Part shown: positions 50,947 through 61,419 of the stretch, in pieces | Position numbering within the stretch: position 1 is the stretch's first letter | How the letters are laid out: every line of letters begins with the position of its first letter | Source: Pseudoduganella ginsengisoli | Lineage (GTDB): Bacteria > Pseudomonadota > Gammaproteobacteria > Burkholderiales > Burkholderiaceae_D | Direction of reading: 5' to 3' | Length of the DNA: 64,000 nt | NCBI RefSeq assembly: GCF_009720865.1 | Contig: NZ_WNLA01000001.1 | Coordinates: 682,001 to 746,000, forward strand | Notes under the pieces: generated by a model | What the model was told of the DNA's origin: nothing | Database searches by the model: none | Seen by the model: the letters and a program-made list of their open reading frames with translations, nothing else | Translations under genes and position numbers: made by a program

Positions 50947-53792
50947 AGTCCCAGGCGCAGCATCGGCGCCTTCAACGCCTGGCTCAGCGTTTCATAGCTT
51001 TCCGCCAGGTGGGCCTTGGCTTCAGGCGACAGCGCACTGTTGCCCATCGCCCGCTGTATATCGCGCTGCAATTCCTGCGCATGCAAGCGCTGCAAGCTGC
51101 GGCCATCGGCGCGCATCAGTGGCGACGTGCGCACCAATGCTGCTGTCACACGCTTCAAATGCTCGCGCTGCAAATCGCGGCGCATGCCGGGGATATCTTT
51201 ACCCGCTTTCAATTCGCTCCACACGGCCGACTGCAAGGTGGTATACAGCTCATCAAGCGACAGCGCCAGCTTGGGGTTGTCCAGCTTTTCCTGCGAATCG
51301 CGCAAGCGCCCCGCCACGGCTTCAGACAGCAACTGGTCCAGCACCATGGTCTGCAAATACAGCACCACCGTGTTGATGGAAATGTCGGGGCGGTAGCTGA
51401 ACATCATCTGGTTGCCGGACAAGCGGCTCAGCAGCGATGGCGCGAATTTAAAACTGTCCGCCTTGAACAGGTTATTCGTCAGCAAAGACAGCGCTTCCCG
51501 CTGGCGCACGGCCGGCACGGGCTGGAATGGCGTACGTCCCGACCCTGCGTGGTCCCGCACGTGCACGACGCCGCCCACATACTTGACCACCACCGGCACG
51601 GACCGCGCGAACTGGTCGATGCCATACACGAAGCTGCGGCGCAGCGCTTCATAGCTTTCGCCAGGCTTCAACTGGCGCGCCTGCACGCGGTCCCACAATT
51701 CGCGGGATATCGTCAGCCGCTTTTGCGCATACGCCATCGGGTCGCTGCCCAGGTCGAACAAATTGACTTCCGGGTCCGACATGCCGTTGTACGCTTCATT
51801 GTCCGTCGCGAAGGCCAGCAGCGGTTCATTGGAGCGGCTGGCAATACGGGCCAGTTCATCTTTTTCCTGGTCTTCCGCTATCGGCTTGTAGGCATATTCA
51901 ATCGCCCAGTAATCGTACGGGCCCAGGCGATCCATCACATATGCGCCCTGTTCTTCCCCTTTGATGGCCAGGTTGAACGGCGTGTAATCCATGACGGAAC
52001 CGCTGATGCCATGCTTGTCCGTGAAGGTTTTATCGCGCAGCTGGAACAGGCTGTAAATCGTCGATGAACGGAAGTTGTGGCGCAATCCCAGCGTGTGCCC
52101 CACTTCATGCATGATGACGGATTTGACGTACGCTTGCGCCAGTTCTTCCGCTTTCGGGCTGTCCATGTCGAACTCGCCGCGCGCTTCCATCAAGTCCAGC
52201 GCGAAATCCATTTCCTGCGCGGATTCCTGCGCGTATTCGCAATGCGATTCGCGTGCCAATGCGCTTTGCGGCCAAGGACGGAATGGCTGCGCAGCCTGCT
52301 GTGCCCACGGCGTCATTGGCGCCATGGGCGGCGGTACTGCGCCGGACACGCCTTCCGGCGCGGCCAGACCCGGTACGCCGGGCGCCATGCCATACGCCGA
52401 CAGTGCCGACGTCCAGTGCAAGTCTTCACTGGCCAGGCGGCGCGCATTGCGGCCGAAGATGTCGGACATGGCAATGTCCGCATCGAGGATTTCGCCGCTG
52501 CGCGGATCGACCTGGCGCGGGCCGATGGCAATACCGGCATCGGTGCCGATATACCAGCGCACGGATGCGTGGCGCACGTCCATCGTGTCGAACGTATCAT
52601 TCGGTCCCTGCTGCTTGACCACGATCGCGTTCTTGAAGCCGATGCGCTCGAACGCATCGTTCCACGCGAGGATGCCCTGCTTGACGGACTCGCGGTATTT
52701 TTCCGGGATATTGCGGTCCAGCCAATACGTGATCGGCTGTTTGGGTTCCGACAGCGGCAGCGAAGGATCGGCTTTTTCCAGCCGCCACCGGTTCACCACA
52801 TGCGTGAACATCGATGGTTTGACGTCGTCCGTGTAATCGTACGTGGTGCTGACAAAGTGGCCGATACGGTCATCGGCCAGGCGGCTATGCATGACATGTT
52901 CCGGCAGCGGCGCAAAGCTGTAATACAGGCCCAGGAACAGGCTGCGCGGATCCGGCACCGTGTAGGGCGGCGGCACGTATGTTGGCGTATAGACCAGCGG
53001 CGCGGCCGGCACGCGCGGCACAAAGTAATGGGCATTGACGGCGAAGCCCGTCATGCTGTCATCGCTGCGGATGCTGGTAAAACTGCTGTTGCGGGCATCC
53101 ATCGCATACTGCATGCGGAATGCGTGTTCCAGTTGCGTGGAATATGCGGGAATGTCGCCAAACAGCAGCGTATTGGCTTCCACCAGCACGCCTTTCGATT
53201 GCGGGTGCGGTGCACTGGCAATCGGCGCCACGGCCAGCAGGCTGTCGGAAAACCCTTGCGACACGGCCAGGCCCAGCGCCGTTCCCGGCTTGGCGCGGAA
53301 ATCCGTATTCAGCGCCACCAATTGCACCGTGTTGCCCAGCTTGCGCAATACCACCACTTCGCTGCGGCCCATCTGGCTGCCATAAATGCCCCGCTCGCCC
53401 ACGCCCTTGGTCGTATTGACGGTCATGAAGAATGGCTTGTCAAAGTGCTCTGGACGCAATTCCATCCACACTTTTTCATCTTTCTGGTACAGATGGAAAA
53501 AGCCCTGTAAATGGTGCGTGCCTTTGACCATGTCGGCAAACGGCTTGGCTGCGCCGGGATCGGCGGCACGGGCCGCGGCAGCTGCCGCCGCAGCGGCGGC
53601 CGCGATCGTGGCGGCGGAAGGCGCCGCCGGCGTGGCCGGCTGTGGCGCAGCCGGGCCTTCCGGCACCGGCACGGGCGGCGTGGGAACCGGAGGCGTTGGC
53701 GTGGGGGGAACCGGCGTGTTCTGCCCTGCTGCATGAACACTCAGGGCTAACAGAAGGGCGGCGCTGACGGCTTTCAGGACTGGCTGACGCAT
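50943..53792 (-). CDS. Secreted zinc metalloprotease, DUF5117/DUF5118-type
   Basis: A 949-residue exported protein. A signal peptide (to about AAGQ, residue 24) is followed by a proline/threonine-rich tract (28-50) and a poly-alanine stretch (61-75), then a large beta-rich DUF5117-like region. The metzincin zinc site HEVGHTLGLRH is at 562-572 with a Met-turn SVMDYTP near 599-605. I place it in the uncharacterised metalloprotease group with DUF5117 and DUF5118 from memory. The ATG at 53792 was chosen for its signal peptide; the ribosome site is weak. Substrate is unknown. Confidence 0.82.
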   Translation of the reverse strand: MRQPVLKAVSAALLLALSVHAAGQNTPVPPTPTPPVPTPPVPVPEGPAAPQPATPAAPSAATIAAAAAAAAAAARAADPGAAKPFADMVKGTHHLQGFFHLYQKDEKVWMELRPEHFDKPFFMTVNTTKGVGERGIYGSQMGRSEVVVLRKLGNTVQLVALNTDFRAKPGTALGLAVSQGFSDSLLAVAPIASAPHPQSKGVLVEANTLLFGDIPAYSTQLEHAFRMQYAMDARNSSFTSIRSDDSMTGFAVNAHYFVPRVPAAPLVYTPTYVPPPYTVPDPRSLFLGLYYSFAPLPEHVMHSRLADDRIGHFVSTTYDYTDDVKPSMFTHVVNRWRLEKADPSLPLSEPKQPITYWLDRNIPEKYRESVKQGILAWNDAFERIGFKNAIVVKQQGPNDTFDTMDVRHASVRWYIGTDAGIAIGPRQVDPRSGEILDADIAMSDIFGRNARRLASEDLHWTSALSAYGMAPGVPGLAAPEGVSGAVPPPMAPMTPWAQQAAQPFRPWPQSALARESHCEYAQESAQEMDFALDLMEARGEFDMDSPKAEELAQAYVKSVIMHEVGHTLGLRHNFRSSTIYSLFQLRDKTFTDKHGISGSVMDYTPFNLAIKGEEQGAYVMDRLGPYDYWAIEYAYKPIAEDQEKDELARIASRSNEPLLAFATDNEAYNGMSDPEVNLFDLGSDPMAYAQKRLTISRELWDRVQARQLKPGESYEALRRSFVYGIDQFARSVPVVVKYVGGVVHVRDHAGSGRTPFQPVPAVRQREALSLLTNNLFKADSFKFAPSLLSRLSGNQMMFSYRPDISINTVVLYLQTMVLDQLLSEAVAGRLRDSQEKLDNPKLALSLDELYTTLQSAVWSELKAGKDIPGMRRDLQREHLKRVTAALVRTSPLMRADGRSLQRLHAQELQRDIQRAMGNSALSPEAKAHLAESYETLSQALKAPMLRLGL

Positions 53793-53877
53793 GATGATTC
53801 TGACGCAGGTGCGGTGGTACGGGGATCCCCCTACTGTACACGAACACACGGGCGCTGCGTCGGAATTCGCCCTCTAA

Positions 53878-55080
53878 TTACACAAACCGCCCGCCGAAGA
53901 TGACACCCCGGCATGGATTGAAACCAAACGCATACGACAAATCCGCCGGGCGGGCGATGTTCCACAGCGCGAAGTCGGCGCGCTTGCCCACTTCCAGCGT
54001 ACCGATATCGTCCTGGCGGCCCAGCGCCCTGGCGGCGTGCACCGTGGCGCCGGCCAGCGCTTCCAGCGGCGTCAGGCGCCACAATGTGCACACCATGTTC
54101 AGCGCCAGCAACAGCGACGCCATCGGCGACGTGCCCGGGTTGTTGTCGGTAGCAACCGCCATCGGCACCCCGGCGGCGCGCAACGCGGCAACGGGCGGCG
54201 GCGTGGTGTCGCGCAAGAAGTAATAAGCGCCCGGCAACAGCACGGCCACGGTACCTGCTTTGGCCATGGCGTCGATGCCTTCCTGCGTCAAATGCTCCAG
54301 GTGGTCGGCGGACAAGCCGCCACATTGCGCCACCAATTGCGCGCCCTGCTGGTCAGACAATTGCTCCGCGTGCAATTTCACCGGCAAGCCATGGCGGGCA
54401 GCAGCCTGGAACACTTTTTCCGTTTGCTCGCGGGAAAAACCGATGCGTTCGCAAAACGCGTCCACCGCATCGGCCAGCCCCTGTTCCGCCAGCGGTGCAA
54501 TCATGTTGCACACTTCTGCCACGTAATCATCGGCGCGGCCTGCAAATTCCGGCGGCAGCGCATGGGCGCCCAGGAACGTGGTGGCCACGTTCACGGGCAA
54601 TTCCTTGCCGATGCGGCGCGCCACGCGCAGCATTTTCGCTTCAGATTCCAGCGACAAACCATAACCGGATTTGATTTCCAGCGTCGTCACGCCTTCGGCC
54701 AGCAGCGAACGCACGCGCGGCAGGCTTTGCGCCAGCAATTCATCGTCGGACGCCTGGCGCGTGGCGCGCACGGTCGACATGATGCCGCCGCCGGCGCGGG
54801 CAATATCTTCATACGTCGCCCCGTTCAGGCGCGCTTCGAATTCATCGCTGCGGTTGCCCGCGTGGACGATGTGGCTGTGGCAATCGATCAAGCCCGGCGT
54901 CAGCCAGCAACCGGCGCCGTCACGCACATCAGCCGCCTGCGCGCGGTCCGCATCCGCCGCCGCACCGAGCCACGCAATGCGGCCATCTTTCACGGCAATG
55001 GCGCCATCGCGCAATTCGCCATAACCATCCACCATTGTTGCCAGGTGCACGTTTGTCACCAGCAAATCCCACAATGCCAT
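53878..55080 (-). CDS. hutI: Imidazolonepropionase
   Basis: A 400-residue amidohydrolase, third step of histidine breakdown (imidazolonepropionate to formiminoglutamate). Zinc ligands H68 and H70 are in [48 protein letters not shown] and [10 protein letters not shown] complete the family pattern. The ATG at 55080 has GGAGAG; 17 open codons upstream were excluded. It is the last gene of the hut operon and is separated from hutD by 98 bases that contain a palindromic repeat. Confidence 0.95.
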   Translation of the reverse strand: MALWDLLVTNVHLATMVDGYGELRDGAIAVKDGRIAWLGAAADADRAQAADVRDGAGCWLTPGLIDCHSHIVHAGNRSDEFEARLNGATYEDIARAGGGIMSTVRATRQASDDELLAQSLPRVRSLLAEGVTTLEIKSGYGLSLESEAKMLRVARRIGKELPVNVATTFLGAHALPPEFAGRADDYVAEVCNMIAPLAEQGLADAVDAFCERIGFSREQTEKVFQAAARHGLPVKLHAEQLSDQQGAQLVAQCGGLSADHLEHLTQEGIDAMAKAGTVAVLLPGAYYFLRDTTPPPVAALRAAGVPMAVATDNNPGTSPMASLLLALNMVCTLWRLTPLEALAGATVHAARALGRQDDIGTLEVGKRADFALWNIARPADLSYAFGFNPCRGVIFGGRFV

Positions 55081-55129
55081 ACCGCTTCTCTCCATCATTG
55101 CCATGCCATCCAGCCATCGCCAACTCGTC

Positions 55130-55149
55130 ATTCCCGCGCACGCGGGAAT
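55130..55149. repeat. dRS3-like palindromic element between hutD and hutI
   Basis: ATTCCCGCG-CA-CGCGGGAAT, preceded by CGTC and followed by CCATAG, resembles the short palindromic repeats dispersed in Neisseria and other proteobacteria. It lies in the only notable gap of the hut operon and would form a nine-base-pair hairpin in the mRNA. Confidence 0.7.
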
Positions 55150-55178
55150 CCATAGACCGCCTCAGGGATGATGACGTA

Positions 55179-55763
55179 CTAGTCGTTGTTTTCGATGATG
55201 TCGACAATGAACACCGTGGCTTGCCCAGCCTCCAGCGTCCACACATCTTCATCATCCAGGATCACCGCGTCATAGCGCACCATGGCGATACGCTCTTTGC
55301 TGCTGGACAGGTACAGGCTTTCGCCTTCGGCCAGGAACACGATGGTGATGTCGCTGCGCCGCTCCAGCGTGGAAAAGTCGCGCACGTCGCGCCTCTCCAG
55401 CTGGTGCCGGCAAGCAGTGCGCCGCGTCATCACATTGAAATCCGTGGTCGAGCCGGACGATACAGTGGCCGCCACCTGCGCTTCGCCGGGGAAGGCCACG
55501 GTCGGCTCCCGGTCGCTGAGCGCCACTTGCCGCTCATTGCCCACGTCCAGCACGACGCCCGGACCGGAAACCAGCGTCAGCGTGCGGTCGATACCGGCAA
55601 ACGTGGAAAACGGACCGCTTTGCGAAATCGTGGCCAGGCTGATGCGCCAGTCGAAGTCGTCGAAGGTGGCGCCCTGCGGGGCAATGGCAATTTCCGTGGT
55701 GCTGCCGCCGCCGTTTTTCCACGGCGTGGCGTGCAGGCTTGCGTACTGTATCAGCTTGCTCAT
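55179..55763 (-). CDS. hutD: HutD family protein
   Basis: A 194-residue bicupin. Blocks LHATPWKNGGGSTTEIAI, FDWRISLATISQSGPFSTFAGIDRTLTLVSG and FDWR-type core residues match HutD, a hut-operon protein thought to set or monitor intracellular urocanate/formylglutamate rather than catalyse a step. The ATG at 55763 overlaps the hutF stop (ATGA). The upstream open frame is a shadow of hutF. Confidence 0.92.
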   Translation of the reverse strand: MSKLIQYASLHATPWKNGGGSTTEIAIAPQGATFDDFDWRISLATISQSGPFSTFAGIDRTLTLVSGPGVVLDVGNERQVALSDREPTVAFPGEAQVAATVSSGSTTDFNVMTRRTACRHQLERRDVRDFSTLERRSDITIVFLAEGESLYLSSSKERIAMVRYDAVILDDEDVWTLEAGQATVFIVDIIENND

Positions 55764-57139
55764 CGGCGGTACTCCCTCAGCTCGGCCAAGGTCTGCTTGA
55801 AGCGCGCGGCGATGGCCTGTTGCGCCACGTGCTGCTGGCCGCGCACCACCCACTGGCCGCCGGCCAACACGTCTTTCACCAGATTATCGTTACCGCTAAA
55901 TACCAGACTGCCCAGCACTTCATCTGCGGTACGCCCATACAGATTCGGGTGGTCCGCATCCAGCACAATCACATCCGCGCGCTTGCCGGCCGCCAGCGCG
56001 CCCACGGCACGCCCGCTTGCCCGCGCCCCGCCCAGCAACGCGCCCTGCCACAGGAACTCCCCCACATGGCGCTGCTTTGCCGACACGGCAATATTGCGGC
56101 GCTGCTCGCGCAGCCGCTGGCCATATTCCAGCCAGCGCAATTCTTCCACCGGGCTCTGCGACACATGGCTGTCGCTGCCCACGCCAAACACGCCGCCTTG
56201 CGCCAGGAACGACTCCAGCGGGAACAAGCCATCGCCCAAATTCGCTTCCGTGGTCGGGCAAATGCCGGCCACGGCGCCACTGCGGGCAATCGCCGTGACT
56301 TCCGCCTCAACCAGATGGGTCGCGTGCACGAGGCACCAGCGCGCGTCAACGTCCAGTTCATCATACAGGTATTCCACGGGGCGGCGTTTACTGTAAGCGA
56401 GCGATTGCTGCACTTCGCCCTGCTGTTCCGCGATATGGATATGGACCGGCCGCGAACGTGGCAACGCCGCCACGACCTCGCGGATTTGCGCGCTGGATGC
56501 GGCGCGCAGCGAATGGGGCGCGACGCCCACTTCCACTTGCCCGCTGCGCAGCGGTTCCAGCGCGCCAATGATGTTCAAAATATCGGCCGCATCCGTCTTG
56601 AAGCGGTTTTGCTGGGGAGTCAGCGGCGCTTCGCCAAAGCCGGACCAGTTATACAGCACGGGCAGCATGGTCATGCCGATACCCGTAAGGCTGGCTGCCT
56701 GGATCACGCTTTCCGCCGTCTGCGCCACGCGCGGATACATGGCGCCATCAGGCGAGCGGTGCACGTAGTGGAATTCGCAGACAGATGTGTATCCATGACG
56801 CAGGCATTCCGCATACAGCTGCGCGGCGATGGCTTCCATTTGCGCCGGTGTGATATTGCGCGCAAAGCGGTACATCAAGTCGCGCCACGTCCAGAAGCTG
56901 TCTTTCGCCGCAGTTTCCCCACCTCCGGCAATTTCAGTCAACCCCGACAGCGCGCGCTGGAATGCGTGCGAATGCAGATTGACCATGCCGGGCAACACAT
57001 ATTCGGCAGCTTCGGCACCGGCCGGCTGAACGGAGCCGGGCGTCACAGCCGTCAAGTTGCCGGCGCTATCCCACTGCAGCAGCACATCACGCGCCCAGCC
57101 TGACGGCAGCAGCGCGTTCTTTGCAAACAAGGCGGTCAT
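55760..57139 (-). CDS. hutF: Formimidoylglutamate deiminase
   Basis: A 459-residue amidohydrolase that converts N-formimidoyl-L-glutamate to N-formyl-L-glutamate and ammonia. Metal-binding NLHSHAFQRALSG, the family-specific SFWTWRDLMYRFA, HIHIAEQQGEV, HATHLVEAEV and VGSDSHVSQSPVEELRWLEY are all present. Its presence with HutG defines the five-step variant of the pathway. It is coupled at both ends by four-base overlaps to hutG and hutD. Confidence 0.95.
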   Translation of the reverse strand: MTALFAKNALLPSGWARDVLLQWDSAGNLTAVTPGSVQPAGAEAAEYVLPGMVNLHSHAFQRALSGLTEIAGGGETAAKDSFWTWRDLMYRFARNITPAQMEAIAAQLYAECLRHGYTSVCEFHYVHRSPDGAMYPRVAQTAESVIQAASLTGIGMTMLPVLYNWSGFGEAPLTPQQNRFKTDAADILNIIGALEPLRSGQVEVGVAPHSLRAASSAQIREVVAALPRSRPVHIHIAEQQGEVQQSLAYSKRRPVEYLYDELDVDARWCLVHATHLVEAEVTAIARSGAVAGICPTTEANLGDGLFPLESFLAQGGVFGVGSDSHVSQSPVEELRWLEYGQRLREQRRNIAVSAKQRHVGEFLWQGALLGGARASGRAVGALAAGKRADVIVLDADHPNLYGRTADEVLGSLVFSGNDNLVKDVLAGGQWVVRGQQHVAQQAIAARFKQTLAELREYRR

Positions 57140-57927
57140 TTGGCGCCCACCCAGTTGGCGCAGGTTTGCACGAGTTCTTTCAACAGCGGCTGCACGTCAC
57201 GCGCCAAGTCTTCGCGGTACGCATACGGCGCCGTTTCATCCATATACGTGGACTGGCACATTTCCAGCTGAATCGCATGCACGTTGCCGGCCGGTTTGCC
57301 GTAATGGCGCGTGATATGGCCGCCCTTGAAACGGCCATTGACGGCCAGTGAATAGCCGCCGTGCCGGCGCGCCACGGAGACTATGGCGTCCGTCATGCCG
57401 GTATCGCAGGACGCGCCATCGGCTGTACCGAAATTCAAGTCCGGCAGCTTGCCTTCGAAGAACCGGGGCACGTGCGATGCGATCGAATGCGCATCCCACA
57501 GCGCCACCTTGCCGTGGATGGCTTTCAGGCGCGCCAGTTCACTGCGCAATTGCGTATGGTACGGCTGCCAGTACAGTTTCAGGCGGCGCTGCACTTCCGC
57601 TTCCGTTGGCGTGCCGCCTTCCGGATAGAGCGCTTCGCGGCCGAAGGTATCGACCGGGCACAGGCCCGTCGTGTCCTGGCCCGGATACAGATTCGTGTTT
57701 TCCGGCGGACGGTTCAAGTCAATCACATAGCGCGACCAGCGCGCCGACAGCACGGACACGCCCATTTCCTTGAGGAAATCGTACAGCCGCACCAAATGCC
57801 AGTCGGTGTCGGTCTTGACGCTGGCGGCCGGTGCAAACGTGGCCGCGATGTCGTCGGGGATGTCCGTGCCCACGTGGGGCATGGACACCAGCAGCGGGAG
57901 CTTACCTTCCGAAAACTGGAAATCCAT
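57136..57927 (-). CDS. hutG: N-formylglutamate deformylase
   Basis: A 263-residue N-formylglutamate amidohydrolase releasing formate and glutamate, last step of the pathway. LLVSMPHVGTDIP at the N-terminus, SRYVIDLNRPPENTNLYPGQ and WDAHSIASHVPRFFEG carry the metal-site residues. This is the formylglutamate-specific enzyme and is distinct from arginase-like formimidoylglutamase. The ATG at 57927 has GGAGAGG. Its stop overlaps the hutF start. Confidence 0.94.
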   Translation of the reverse strand: MDFQFSEGKLPLLVSMPHVGTDIPDDIAATFAPAASVKTDTDWHLVRLYDFLKEMGVSVLSARWSRYVIDLNRPPENTNLYPGQDTTGLCPVDTFGREALYPEGGTPTEAEVQRRLKLYWQPYHTQLRSELARLKAIHGKVALWDAHSIASHVPRFFEGKLPDLNFGTADGASCDTGMTDAIVSVARRHGGYSLAVNGRFKGGHITRHYGKPAGNVHAIQLEMCQSTYMDETAPYAYREDLARDVQPLLKELVQTCANWVGAK

Positions 57928-57938
57928 GGTCCCTCTCC

Positions 57939-59504
57939 TTACGGGTGCAGCGAGGCAAACAGGCTCTTGCAGGTGGCGCTCAACTCACCTTTCAATACCA
58001 GCTGCTTGGCGGCTTCGATATCCGGCGCGAAGAAGCGGTCGGCATCGTAGAACGGGACGTGCTGGCGCAATTGCGCGTGCACGTGTTCCAGCTGCGCCGA
58101 CGTTTTCAAAGGACGGTGGAAGTCGATGCCCTGTGCCGCGGCCAGCAATTCAATGGCCACGATGGCTGCCGTGTTTTGCGCCATGTCTTCCAGGCGCCGC
58201 GCCGCGTAGGTGGCCATGCTGACGTGGTCTTCCTGGTTGGCGGACGTCGGGATCGTGTCCACCGACGCGGGATGCGCAATCGACTTGTTTTCCGACGCCA
58301 GCGCGGCCGCCGTCACGTGGGCAATCATGAAACCGGAATTCAGGCCCGGCTCGCGCACGAGGAATGGCGGCAGGCCGGACAAGGTCGCGTCAATCAGCAG
58401 CGACACGCGGCGCTCGGAAATGCTGCCGATTTCCGCAATGGCCAGCGCCAGCGTATCGGCGGCAAACGCTACTGGTTCCGCGTGGAAGTTGCCGCCCGAG
58501 AGCACCTCGGCTTCACCCTTGTCATTCGTGAACAGCAGCGGGTTGTCGGTGACAGCGTTGGCTTCGATCAGCAGGGTGCGGCCGGCATTGGCAATCAAGT
58601 CCCAGCAAGCGCCCATGACTTGCGGCTGGCAGCGCAGGCAGTATGGGTCTTGCACGCGTTCGTCGCCCACCAGGTGCGACGCGCGGATGGCGCTGCCCGC
58701 CACCAGCTGGCGGTAAATGCCTGCCGCGGCGATCTGGCCCGGCTGGCCGCGCACTTCGTGGATGCGGGCGTCGAATGGCGAATCGGACCCTTTGGCGGCA
58801 TCCAGCGACAGCGCGCCCGTCACCATGCCCGCTTCCAGCAGGCGCTCGGCCATGAACAAGCCGTGCAGCGCCAGCGCCGTGGACACTTGCGTGCCGTTGA
58901 TCAGCGCCAAACCTTCCTTGGCGGCCAAGACCACTGGTGGAATACCGGCAGCTTTCAATGCATCGGCCGCCTGCATCAATTCACCGTTGACGCGCACTTC
59001 ACCGACGCCCAGCATGGCCAGCGTCATGTGCGACAGCGGCGCCAGGTCGCCGGACGCGCCCACGGAACCTTTGGATGGAATGGCCGGCATGATGCCCGCG
59101 TTGTACAGCGCGATCAGCGTCTCGACGATCAGCGGACGCACGCCGGACACGCCGCGCGACAGGCTGCCGATCTTCATCAGCATGATCAGGCGCACGACAG
59201 CGTCCGACATCAGATCACCGGTACCGACCGAGTGCGACAAGATCAGGTTGCGCTGCAATTCTTCCAGTTTATTGTCGGGAATGCGGGTCTTGGCCAGCAA
59301 GCCAAAGCCCGTGTTGATGCCGTAAGCGGCGTCCCCCTTGGCCACAATGGCTTCCACCACGGCAGCCGACGCTTTAATCACGGGATACGCTTCCGCCGAC
59401 AAGGTCACCGGTGCGTGCGCAGCCCACGCCGCGCGCAATTCAGTCAGGGCGATCTTGCCGGGGTTCAGGGTCCAGGTATTGTTGGTAGCGTTAATAGCAG
59501 TCAT
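57939..59504 (-). CDS. hutH: Histidine ammonia-lyase
   Basis: A 521-residue histidase, converting histidine to urocanate and ammonia. The residues that form the MIO electrophile are A150-S151-G152 in [14 protein letters not shown], and the catalytic tyrosine is Y61 in YGINTGFG. The ATG at 59504 was preferred because AAGGA lies six bases upstream; the alternative ATG at 59510 sits directly on the ribosome site. The gene begins nine bases after the hutU stop. Confidence 0.95.
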   Translation of the reverse strand: MTAINATNNTWTLNPGKIALTELRAAWAAHAPVTLSAEAYPVIKASAAVVEAIVAKGDAAYGINTGFGLLAKTRIPDNKLEELQRNLILSHSVGTGDLMSDAVVRLIMLMKIGSLSRGVSGVRPLIVETLIALYNAGIMPAIPSKGSVGASGDLAPLSHMTLAMLGVGEVRVNGELMQAADALKAAGIPPVVLAAKEGLALINGTQVSTALALHGLFMAERLLEAGMVTGALSLDAAKGSDSPFDARIHEVRGQPGQIAAAGIYRQLVAGSAIRASHLVGDERVQDPYCLRCQPQVMGACWDLIANAGRTLLIEANAVTDNPLLFTNDKGEAEVLSGGNFHAEPVAFAADTLALAIAEIGSISERRVSLLIDATLSGLPPFLVREPGLNSGFMIAHVTAAALASENKSIAHPASVDTIPTSANQEDHVSMATYAARRLEDMAQNTAAIVAIELLAAAQGIDFHRPLKTSAQLEHVHAQLRQHVPFYDADRFFAPDIEAAKQLVLKGELSATCKSLFASLHP

Positions 59505-59513
59505 GGTCATTCC

Positions 59514-61217
59514 TTACTTAATCATCGGCAGGTTCAGCTTATTACGTTTTGCGCATTCAATGGCGGACTCGTAGCCGGCATCCGCGTGGCGCATCACGCC
59601 CGAGCCACAGTCATTGACGAGCACGCGGGCCAGGCGCTTGGCGGCGGCATCGGTGCCGTCAGCCACAATCACGACGCCGGAGTGCTGCGAATACCCCATG
59701 CCCACGCCGCCGCCGTGGTGCAGCGATACCCACGTTGCGCCGCCGGCCGTGTTCAGCATGGCGTTCAGCAGCGGCCAGTCGGACACGGCGTCCGTGCCGT
59801 CTTTCATGGATTCCGTTTCGCGGTTCGGGCTGGCGACGGAACCCGTGTCCAGGTGGTCGCGGCCAATGACGATCGGCGCTTTCAATTCACCGTTGCGCAC
59901 CATTTCATTGAAGGCCAGGCCGGCAATGTGGCGCTCGCCCAGGCCCAGCCAGCAGATACGGGCCGGCAAGCCCTGGAACGCGATACGGTCGCGCGCCATG
60001 TCCAGCCAGCGGTGCACGTGCGCGTGGTGCGGGAACAGTTCCTTGATTTTCGCGTCAGTCTTGTAAATATCTTCCGGATCGCCGGACAGCGCCACCCAGC
60101 GGAACGGGCCGCGGCCTTCGCAGAATTGCGGGCGGATATATGCCGGAACGAAGCCCGGGAAGTCAAACGCGTTTTTCACGCCCTGGTCAAACGCCACCTG
60201 GCGGATATTGTTGCCGTAATCGACGACTTTTGCGCCCAGTTGCTGGAAGTCCAGCATGGCCTGCACGTGCGCCGCGCACGAATCGGCGGCTGCGGCTTTC
60301 AGGCGCTCGTGGCGTTCCGGGTCTTGCTGCGCCGATTTCCAGTCCGCCACGCTCCAGCCGCGCGGCAGGTAGCCGTTGATCAAATCGTGGGCCGACGTCT
60401 GGTCCGTCACCAGGTCCGGCACCAGGCCGCCGGCCTTGGCGCGCTTGACCAGTTCCGGCAAGATCTCCGCAGCATTGCCAAGCAGGCCAATCGAGATCGC
60501 TTCCTTGCGTTCCGTATGGTACTTGACCAGTTCCAGGGCTTCATCGATGGACGCGGCTTGCTTGTCCAGATAGCGGGTGCGCAGGCGGAAGTCGATCGAC
60601 GTTTGCTGGCATTCAATGTTGAGCGACACAGCGCCGGCAAACGTGGCGGCCAGCGGCTGCGCGCCGCCCATGCCGCCCAAACCCGCCGTCAAGATCCAGC
60701 GGCCGGCCATGTCGCCGCCGAAATGCTGGCGGCCCGCTTCCGCGAAGGTTTCATACGTGCCCTGCACGATGCCTTGCGTGCCGATGTAAATCCACGAACC
60801 GGCCGTCATTTGGCCATACATGAACAAGCCCTTGCGGTCCAGCTCATTGAAGTGTTCCCAGTTGCCCCACTTCGGCACCAGGTTCGAATTGGCCAGCAGC
60901 ACGCGCGGCGCATCTTCATGCGTCTGGAATACGCCGACGGGTTTGCCGGACTGGATCAGCAGCGTCTGGTCCGCTTCCAGTTCGATCAAAGACTTCAGGA
61001 TCTGGTCGAAGCATTCCCAGTTGCGGGCTGCGCGGCCGATACCGCCGTACACCACCAGGTGCTGCGGGTTTTCCGCCACTTCTTTATCCAGGTTGTTCTG
61101 GATCATCCGATAGGCCGCTTCCGCGCCCCAGGTTTTGCACACGCGCTCAGGGCCGCGTGGCGCGCGGATGTCGCGGGTGCCGTCAAAGCGTGGATCGTTG
61201 GCGAGGGAAGTGCTCAT
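59514..61217 (-). CDS. hutU: Urocanate hydratase
   Basis: A 567-residue NAD-dependent hydratase that turns urocanate into imidazolonepropionate. Family blocks include [54 protein letters not shown] (NAD binding), [14 protein letters not shown] and [16 protein letters not shown]. Length is slightly above the usual 555-560. It is the first gene of the operon, with a HutC-type palindrome 52 bases upstream of its ATG and a GGAGA ribosome site. Confidence 0.96.
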   Translation of the reverse strand: MSTSLANDPRFDGTRDIRAPRGPERVCKTWGAEAAYRMIQNNLDKEVAENPQHLVVYGGIGRAARNWECFDQILKSLIELEADQTLLIQSGKPVGVFQTHEDAPRVLLANSNLVPKWGNWEHFNELDRKGLFMYGQMTAGSWIYIGTQGIVQGTYETFAEAGRQHFGGDMAGRWILTAGLGGMGGAQPLAATFAGAVSLNIECQQTSIDFRLRTRYLDKQAASIDEALELVKYHTERKEAISIGLLGNAAEILPELVKRAKAGGLVPDLVTDQTSAHDLINGYLPRGWSVADWKSAQQDPERHERLKAAAADSCAAHVQAMLDFQQLGAKVVDYGNNIRQVAFDQGVKNAFDFPGFVPAYIRPQFCEGRGPFRWVALSGDPEDIYKTDAKIKELFPHHAHVHRWLDMARDRIAFQGLPARICWLGLGERHIAGLAFNEMVRNGELKAPIVIGRDHLDTGSVASPNRETESMKDGTDAVSDWPLLNAMLNTAGGATWVSLHHGGGVGMGYSQHSGVVIVADGTDAAAKRLARVLVNDCGSGVMRHADAGYESAIECAKRNKLNLPMIK

Positions 61218-61268
61218 GTCATCTCCTTGAAGGTAGGGTGCGCGGAGTTCGCGGATGTTTCAAGGATA

Positions 61269-61284
61269 AGTTGTATATACAACT
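61269..61284. promoter_or_regulatory. HutC-type operator upstream of hutU
   Basis: AGTTGTATATACAACT is a perfect 16-base palindrome whose core TGTATATACA equals the known HutC (GntR-family) operator core. In characterised systems HutC repression is relieved by urocanate. The regulator gene itself is not in the window. Confidence 0.85.
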
Positions 61285-61419
61285 AAGTCAAATGCTTTTT
61301 GGCTGGCACAGTCAGTCACTTCGTTCCTGCAAGTCAATGTTAAAAAAAGATAAATAATTATTGATTTTGTAATTCCATTATGAAAACATTGCCGTCCGCA
61401 ACTTATTTTTGGAGTTTGA

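Noticed and set aside
57831..61286. A 1151-codon open frame on the plus strand across hutG, hutH and hutU
   Set aside because: It is exactly antisense to three certain hut genes. Its translation is rich in Arg, His, Gln and Ala, as expected for the complement of GC-rich codons, and has no domain pattern or ribosome site.
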